Origin: Tsukamurella sp. PLM1
Lineage (GTDB): Bacteria; Actinomycetota; Actinomycetes; Mycobacteriales; Mycobacteriaceae
DNA: 64,000 nt
Assembly: GCF_023168325.1 (NCBI RefSeq)
Contig: NZ_AP025688.1
Span: 1,488,001-1,552,000 of the forward strand
Direction: 5' to 3'
The notes beneath the pieces were generated by a model. That model did not search any database, was not told the DNA's origin, and saw nothing but the letters and a program-made list of their open reading frames with translations. Within the stretch, counting starts at the first letter, position 1. Every line of letters begins with the position of its first letter. Position numbers and translations under genes: made by a program. Of the stretch, positions 59,545 to 64,000 are shown one piece after another.

Positions 59545-59934
59545 TCAGTCGACGGCGACCAGGGGGTAGACGCCGTTCTCGTCGTGCACCTCGGTGCCGA
59601 CGACGGGCGGGTTGAACACGCACAGCATGCGCATCTGCGTCTTCGTGGTCACCGTGTGCCGCTCGTTGCCGTCGAGGAGGTACATCGTGCCGGGGGCGAG
59701 CGGGTACTCGATGCCCGTCTCGCGGTCGAGCAGCGTGCCCTCGCCCTCCACCAGCCACACGGCTTCGACGTGGTTCGCGTAGTGGAACTCGTTCACCGAC
59801 CCGGCCTCGATGGTGGTCTCGTGGAACGAGAAACCGACCCGGTCACCGCCGAGCACGATGCGCTTGCTGCGCCAGTGGCCGGCGGCGACGTCGCGGTCGG
59901 TGCCGGTGATTTCGGCGGTGGTACGGACGATCAT
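59545..59934 (-). CDS. ectC: L-ectoine synthase
   Basis: Cupin-type enzyme of 129 residues that closes N-gamma-acetyl-diaminobutyrate to ectoine. Sequence marks: [40 protein letters not shown]-like segment [12 protein letters not shown], and the metal and substrate region [20 protein letters not shown]. The length is typical. Its ATG overlaps the ectB stop by four bases (ATGA), so both are made from the same message. No hydroxylase gene ectD follows. Confidence 0.95.
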   Translation of the reverse strand: MIVRTTAEITGTDRDVAAGHWRSKRIVLGGDRVGFSFHETTIEAGSVNEFHYANHVEAVWLVEGEGTLLDRETGIEYPLAPGTMYLLDGNERHTVTTKTQMRMLCVFNPPVVGTEVHDENGVYPLVAVD

Positions 59935-61227
59935 GCTGCGAGAACCTTTCGGGTGGCGGTGGCCAGGATGTCCAGGCCGAGATCGAGATCGGAATCGCTG
60001 ATGGTGAGCGGCGGGAGCAGCTTGACCACCTCGTCGGACGGGCCGGAGGTCTCCGCGAGCAGGCCCTGCTCGTACGCGGCGGCGCACCTCGCCGGCCTTG
60101 TCGGCGTCGGCGAACACGAGGCCCTGGACCATACCGCGGCCGCGGTGGCTCAGCTGCTCGGGGAACTCCGCGCACAGCTGGTCGAAGCGCTGCTCGATGT
60201 GCGCGCCCTTGCGGAGCGTCTCCTTCTCCAGCGTGTCGTCCGACCAGAACTCGTCGATCGCGTGCTTGGCGGTCACGAACGCGGGGTTGTTGCCGCGGAA
60301 CGTGCCGTTGTGCTCGCCGGGGCCCCACACGTCCAGCTCGGGCTTCATCAGAGTGAGTGCCATCGGCAGGCCGTAGCCGCCGATCGACTTCGACAGCGTC
60401 ACGATGTCCGGGGTGATCCCGGCCTCCTCGAACGAGAAGAACGGACCCGTACGGCCACAACCCATCTGGACGTCGTCCACGATGAGCAGCATGTCGTGCC
60501 GCTCGCACAGGTCGGCCAGCGCGCGCAGCCACTCGGGGCGCGCCACGTTCACGCCGCCCTCACCCTGGACGGTCTCGACGATGACGCCGGCCGGCTTGTT
60601 CAGGCCCGAGCCGGAGTCGGCGAGCACGGCCTCGAACCATTGGAAGTCCGGCGCCACGCCGTCGAAGTAGTTGTCGAAGGGCATCGGCGTGGCGTGCACC
60701 AGCGGGATGCCGGCGCCGCCGCGCTTCATCGAGTTGCCGGTCACCGACAGCGCGCCCAGCGTCATGCCGTGGAAGGCGTTGGTGAAGTTGATGATCGACT
60801 CGCGGCCCTTCACCTTGCGGGCCAGTTTGAGCGCGGCCTCCACGGTGTTGGTACCGGTCGGGCCGGGGAACTGGACCTTGTAGTCGAGGCCGCGGGGGCG
60901 CAGCACCTTGTCCTCGAAGGTCTGCAGGAACTCGCCCTTGGCCACGGTCGACATGTCGAGCGAGTGAGTGATATGTCCCTCGGTGATGTAGTCGACGAGG
61001 GCCTGCTTGAGCTTCGGATGGTTGTGGCCGTAGTTCAGCGCGCCGGCTCCGGCGAAGAAGTCCAGGTAGCGGCGTCCCTCACGGTCGATCAGCCACGATC
61101 CCTCGGCACGGTCGAACACCGCTGGCCAGCCACGGGAGTAGCTGCGCACCTGCGACTCGCGGGTGCTGAAGATCGAGGGCTGCTCGAAATCCTCGGTGTT
61201 GGTGTTTTCCTCGGTCAGGGTGGACAT
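59931..61227 (-). CDS. ectB: Diaminobutyrate-2-oxoglutarate transaminase (frame broken near 60085)
   Basis: PLP enzyme of about 431 residues that makes L-2,4-diaminobutyrate from aspartate semialdehyde. Marks: [55 protein letters not shown] and the PLP lysine in [15 protein letters not shown]. Near 60085 the frame changes; in the other frame the natural end is [20 protein letters not shown], then ATRKVLAA and a TGA at 59931. Without the correction it would appear fused to ectC. It lies 32 bases after ectA. Confidence 0.93.
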
Positions 61228-61259
61228 GGGTCCTCCTCATGGGCGGGCGGATGACGTCC

Positions 61260-61847
61260 TCAAGCGGGGTCGATGACGTACAGCTGTTCCGCCTCGTGCG
61301 GGTCGGATTCTTCGGGGGAGATGTGGTGCGGGGCGAACAGGTCGTGCACCGTGAGGGTGGAATGGCGTCGCCGTGCGACGGAGCCGAACAGCTCCTGGGA
61401 CGCCGTGTTGGACGCGGTGATCGTGGTCTCCAGGCGTGTCACGCCCGCCACCGCAAGATGATCCAACAGATCGTTGAGCATGAGCCCCGCGATGCCGTGG
61501 CCGCGGTGAGCGGCGTCCACCGCCACCTGCCACACGAACAGGGTGTCCGGGCGGTCGGGGCGGCGATAGCCGGTGACGAAGCCGGCGACCGCACCGTCGC
61601 GCTCGGCGACGATGGAGGAGTCGGCGAAGTCGCGGCACAGCAGCGTGTACGCGTAGGTGGAGTTGAGGTCCAGAACCTCGGTGTCGCGTGCGATCTCCCA
61701 CAACCTGACACCGTCCTCGAGGGATGGACGTCGGGTGGAGACCCCGCTTGCGCGGTGGCCGTGGGATCGCTCTTGTGAGACGGGCTCATCGCGTTCGACG
61801 CTAACAACCGCGTGTGAGTAAGTCACCCGGCGTTCGGAATCGGGCAT
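61260..61847 (-). CDS. ectA: Diaminobutyrate acetyltransferase
   Basis: GNAT enzyme, up to 195 residues, that acetylates diaminobutyrate for ectoine synthesis. The family region begins at STRRPSLEDGVRLWEIARDTEVLDLNSTYAY; the acetyl-CoA loop is VDAAHRGHGIAGLMLNDLL. The ATG at 61847 gives an N-terminus about 30 residues longer than needed, and the true start may be internal. It is the first gene of the ectABC operon. A perfect CRP-type palindrome lies 36-51 bases upstream. Confidence 0.92.
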   Translation of the reverse strand: MPDSERRVTYSHAVVSVERDEPVSQERSHGHRASGVSTRRPSLEDGVRLWEIARDTEVLDLNSTYAYTLLCRDFADSSIVAERDGAVAGFVTGYRRPDRPDTLFVWQVAVDAAHRGHGIAGLMLNDLLDHLAVAGVTRLETTITASNTASQELFGSVARRRHSTLTVHDLFAPHHISPEESDPHEAEQLYVIDPA

Positions 61848-61882
61848 CGGAACCCCCGAGTATCCCCAGCGAGGCGGGTCAA

Positions 61883-61898
61883 TGTGAGATGGATCACA
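61883..61898. promoter_or_regulatory. CRP-type binding site upstream of ectA
   Basis: TGTGA-GATGGA-TCACA matches the CRP consensus TGTGA-N6-TCACA perfectly. Mycobacterial Crp and corynebacterial GlxR use the same half sites. It lies 36 bases before the ectA ATG and 10 bases outside the end of the next gene, so it can only serve the ect operon. If the ectA start is further inside the gene, the distance increases. Confidence 0.65.
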
Positions 61899-61907
61899 TC
61901 CGTGTAG

Positions 61908-62775
61908 CTAGGGCGTCACTCGGGCGAGCGCCCCCGCCTCCAGGGCCGCCCAGACGGCACCGTCGGGCCCGATGGCGAGCCCGTGCGGTTCCGAGGCCGC
62001 CTCGGGGAGCTCGTACCTGCGGATTTCGCCCTCGGCGTCGACCGAACCGAGGGCGTTGCCGGCCCACTCGGTGAACCACACCCGGCCGTCGGGGCCGGCG
62101 CAGACGCCGTGCGGGCGGGCGGCGGCATCGGGGAGCGGGTGGTGCGTGACGTCCCCGTCGGGCGTGATCCGGCCGATCCGTCCCGCGCCGATCTCGGCGA
62201 ACCACAGGGCCCCGTCCGGCCCCGCGGCGATGCCGACCGGCGCGCAGCCGGGGGAGTCCAGGCCGAACACGGTGACGGCCCCCGCGGCGTCGATGCGGCC
62301 GATCGCGTCGGCCTGGTTGAGCGGGAACCACAGGGCGTCGTCCGGTCCGGCGGCGATCGCGGAGGAAGGCGCCCGGGGTCGGCAGGTCGAACTCCGTGAC
62401 GTCGCCCGCGATGGTGACCCGGCCGATCCGGTCGGTGGCCGTCGCGGTGAACCACAGCGCGCCGTCGGACCCGGCCGCGAGGCCGAAGGGGCCGCATCCG
62501 GGCGGGAGGTCGACGTGCGCGAGATCTCCGTCGACGGTGATCCGGCCGAGGCGATGGGCGCGGTACTCCGTGAACCACAGCGCGCCGTCGGGGCCCGCCG
62601 TGATGATCGTCGGCCCGGTGTCCGTGCCCACGGGATGCCGCACCGTTTCGCCGGTGGCGACGTCGTACCGGCCGATCTCGCCGCTGCCGACCAGCGTGAA
62701 CCACAGGGCGCCGTCCGGGCCGGTGGTCAAGGCGTACGGGCCGTCTCCGGGGACGTCGTGGAGGGTGATCGTCAT
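61908..62775 (-). CDS. Vgb-like beta-propeller protein (frame broken near 62360)
   Basis: Soluble six- or seven-bladed propeller of about 288 residues, made of repeats of the form GPDGALWFTE...GRIGRI (for example YALTTGPDGALWFTLVGSGEIGRYD, GIAAGPDGALWFAEIGAGRIGRI). This is the pattern of virginiamycin B lyase and other SMP-30-like proteins. The lyase residues cannot be confirmed by eye, and most such proteins are not resistance enzymes. The frame changes near 62360, after which the repeats continue in phase. Its ATG overlaps the ribokinase stop by four bases, so it could act in sugar metabolism, for example as a lactonase. Confidence 0.78.
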
Positions 62776-63634
62776 CGGGCGGTCTCCTGTGCGGCGAGGA
62801 AGGCGTCGACGTCGGCGGCCGTCGGAGCGGCCGCGGCGCCGGGCGCGGTGGCGGTGAGCGCGCCCGCGGCGTCGGCGCGGCGCAGGCGTTCGGCGGCCGG
62901 CAGGTGCCAGGACGCGGCGAAGGCACCCGCGAACGCGTCGCCGGCGCCGGTGGTGTCCACGACGTCCACGGCGAAGCCCGGCGTCGACACCTCGCCGTCC
63001 GGCCCGGACGCGCGGGCACCGTCGGCCCCGAGGGTGGTGACGACGTGCGGCACCGGGGCCAGGGCGTCCGCGAGCGCTCGCGCCTCGTCCCGGTTCACGA
63101 TCACGCCGTCGAGCAGCCCGATGAGCTCGCCCGGGAGCTTCTGCACCGGGGAGGGATTGAGCAGCACGACGGTTCCCCGTCGCGCGCCGCGCGGGCGGCG
63201 TCGAGCACCGAGTCGAGCGGGATCTCCAGCTGTAGGAGCAGCACGTCGGCATCGGCGATGGCGGCGCGCGCCGCGTCGTCGGCCGTGACCGAGGCGTTGG
63301 CGCCAGGCACCACGATGATGTGGTTCTCTCCGGACGCGTCCACGGTGACGTTCGCGAAACCCGTACTGCCGCCGGTGCGCCGGACCCGGGACACGTCCAC
63401 TCCCGCGGACTCGAGCGACCCCAGAACGGTGTCCGCCGCATCGTCGTCGCCGACCGCGCCGACGAACACCGTCGCGGCCCCCGCCCGAGCGGCCGCCCGA
63501 GCCTGGTTCGCGCCCTTGCCGCCCTGTCCGAACGCCACCGACACCCCGGTCACCGTCTCGCCCGGCCGCGGGAACCGCTCGCACACCGTGATCGCATCCA
63601 GATTCACGCTGCCCACCACGACCACCGACGTCAT
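62772..63634 (-). CDS. rbsK: Ribokinase-like PfkB sugar kinase (frame broken at 63175-63178)
   Basis: PfkB-family kinase of about 287 residues. N-terminal signature GSVNLDAITVCERFPRPGETV and FGQGGKGANQARAAARAG; ATP and catalytic region VVDTTGAGDAFAGAFAASW, in which the Asp is the base. LEIPLDSVLDAARAA is typical of ribokinase. The run of four C at 63175-63178 is one short: the corrected frame gives GTVVLLNPSPVQKLPGELI. It would phosphorylate ribose or a similar sugar. No sugar transporter is adjacent. The partner Vgb-like gene is coupled. Confidence 0.85.
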
Positions 63635-63669
63635 AGCCGAACACTAACCCGATCCGCCGGCCGGTGTGG

Positions 63670-63742
63670 TTCACGATGCCGGGTTCTGCGGCACCGGAAG
63701 TGCGCAGAACGCATCCGGTGCCGCAGAACCCGAAATCGTGAA
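63670..63742. repeat. Long inverted repeat between divergent rbsK and VOC genes
   Basis: Two 29-base arms (63670-63698 and 63714-63742) match at 27 positions, with a 15-base loop; the two mismatches are adjacent. It begins 36 bases upstream of the rbsK start and ends 24 bases before the ATG at 63766, in the shared promoter region of divergent genes. A terminator role is therefore less likely than for the other two long hairpins; it may be an operator, attenuator or dispersed palindromic element. Confidence 0.65.
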
Positions 63743-63765
63743 GGAGCACCCCGTAGCCTCGGCGC

Positions 63766-64000
63766 ATGACTTCGATTCGTCCGTTCCTCATGTGCCAGGG
63801 TGGCGTGGCCGCGCAGGCCATCGAGCTCTACATCGGCACCTTCGACGGTGCCGTCGTCTCCTCGGTGCCGTCGTCTCCTCGGTGCCGCACGGCGACCCGG
63901 CCCAGGGGATCCAGCTCGCGGAGCTCGAACTCAAGGGCCAGCGGGTGCTGGTGAGCGATAGTGCGGTGCAGCACGCGTTCGACTTCACGCCGTCCACCTC
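63766..64000 (+). CDS. VOC/PhnB-family protein, truncated at the window edge and frame broken
   Basis: Start of a PhnB-like (3-dmu-9_3-mt type) VOC protein: MTSIRPFLMCQGGVAAQAIELYIGTFDGAVVSS. A 17-base tandem duplication at 63848-63881 then breaks the frame. Removing one copy gives VPHGDPAQGIQLAELELKGQ and SDSAVQHAFDFTPST, which matches the family well up to the edge. Such proteins have a glyoxalase fold and mostly unknown functions. Confidence 0.75.
63848..63881 (+). repeat. 17-base tandem duplication in the VOC gene
   Basis: The unit GGTGCCGTCGTCTCCTC occurs twice head to tail (63848-63864 and 63865-63881) and is followed by GGTGCCG, the start of a third copy. 17 is not a multiple of three, so the duplication puts the gene out of frame. 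Confidence 0.9.

Noticed and set aside
59545-61227. Apparent ectB-ectC fusion protein
   Set aside because: The join consists of Arg-rich sequence with no EctB similarity. The other frame gives the natural EctB end and a TGA overlapping the ectC ATG, so the fusion is a frame artefact.
61908-62775. Streptogramin resistance gene
   Set aside because: The propeller repeats fit Vgb, but they also fit many SMP-30-like proteins. The coupled ribokinase gene argues for sugar metabolism, and the lyase residues cannot be verified.

Overview
The window is GC-rich chromosomal DNA from a mycolic-acid-type actinomycete (order Mycobacteriales). The basis is the conserved core order tig-clpP1-clpP2-clpX ... 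valS-folC-DUF4233-ndk-rne-rplU-rpmA-obgE-proB, the GTG-rich starts, 4-bp start/stop overlaps and families such as DUF4233, the DUF1275 and DUF2207 proteins, AurF-like diiron oxygenase and ABC-F. The gene mix, including ectABC, would suit Tsukamurella, Gordonia or a relative; the genus is inference. I see no phage, insertion sequence, plasmid or CRISPR locus.

Layout. 1-2.97 kb: tail of an unidentified secreted-type protein, then an ssuCBA-like sulfonate importer. 3-13.4 kb: an XRE-cupin regulator divergent from a BenE-type benzoate transporter, a Ser/Thr kinase with a poly-Thr outer tail, tRNA-Pro(TGG), a TetR regulator divergent from a secreted serine hydrolase, and several membrane or small proteins including a GNAT-AAA+ fusion. 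13.8-18.1 kb: the main protein-quality block (trigger factor, ClpP1, ClpP2, ClpX). 18.2-22.9 kb: ABC-F protein, DUF2207 membrane protein, neutral zinc metallopeptidase. 23-34.9 kb: valS to proB core block. 35-38.2 kb: SRPBCC protein, AurF-like oxygenase, then a second, coupled ClpP-like pair facing a ClgR/PopR-like regulator. 38.2-43.5 kb: two GH3 proteins, a sirtuin and a CorA channel. 43.6-55.6 kb: ridA-marR, then an eleven-gene minus-strand cluster for an unidentified aromatic substrate (AAHS-type permease, aldehyde dehydrogenase, extradiol dioxygenase, alpha/beta hydrolase, cupin, two SDRs, ThDP enzyme, Rieske reductase, small protein, Rieske oxygenase). 55.9-59.5 kb: PEP-mutase/ICL-like enzyme and a fused ECF transporter. 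59.5-61.9 kb: ectABC ectoine operon with a perfect CRP-type site upstream. 61.9-64 kb: Vgb-like beta-propeller and ribokinase, then a truncated VOC protein.

The most interesting items are the second ClpP pair, where the second subunit has Ala in place of the catalytic Ser, and the aromatic cluster, which contains an SDR lacking its Tyr/Lys pair and an unexplained 76-residue protein. 

Caution: about twenty genes that should be intact are broken by one-base frame changes, most of them where one G or C is missing from a G/C run. This looks like sequencing or assembly error rather than pseudogene formation. For these genes I give the span of the inferred intact gene and say where the frame changes. 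Function calls rest on motifs and recognition of families by eye; no search was run.
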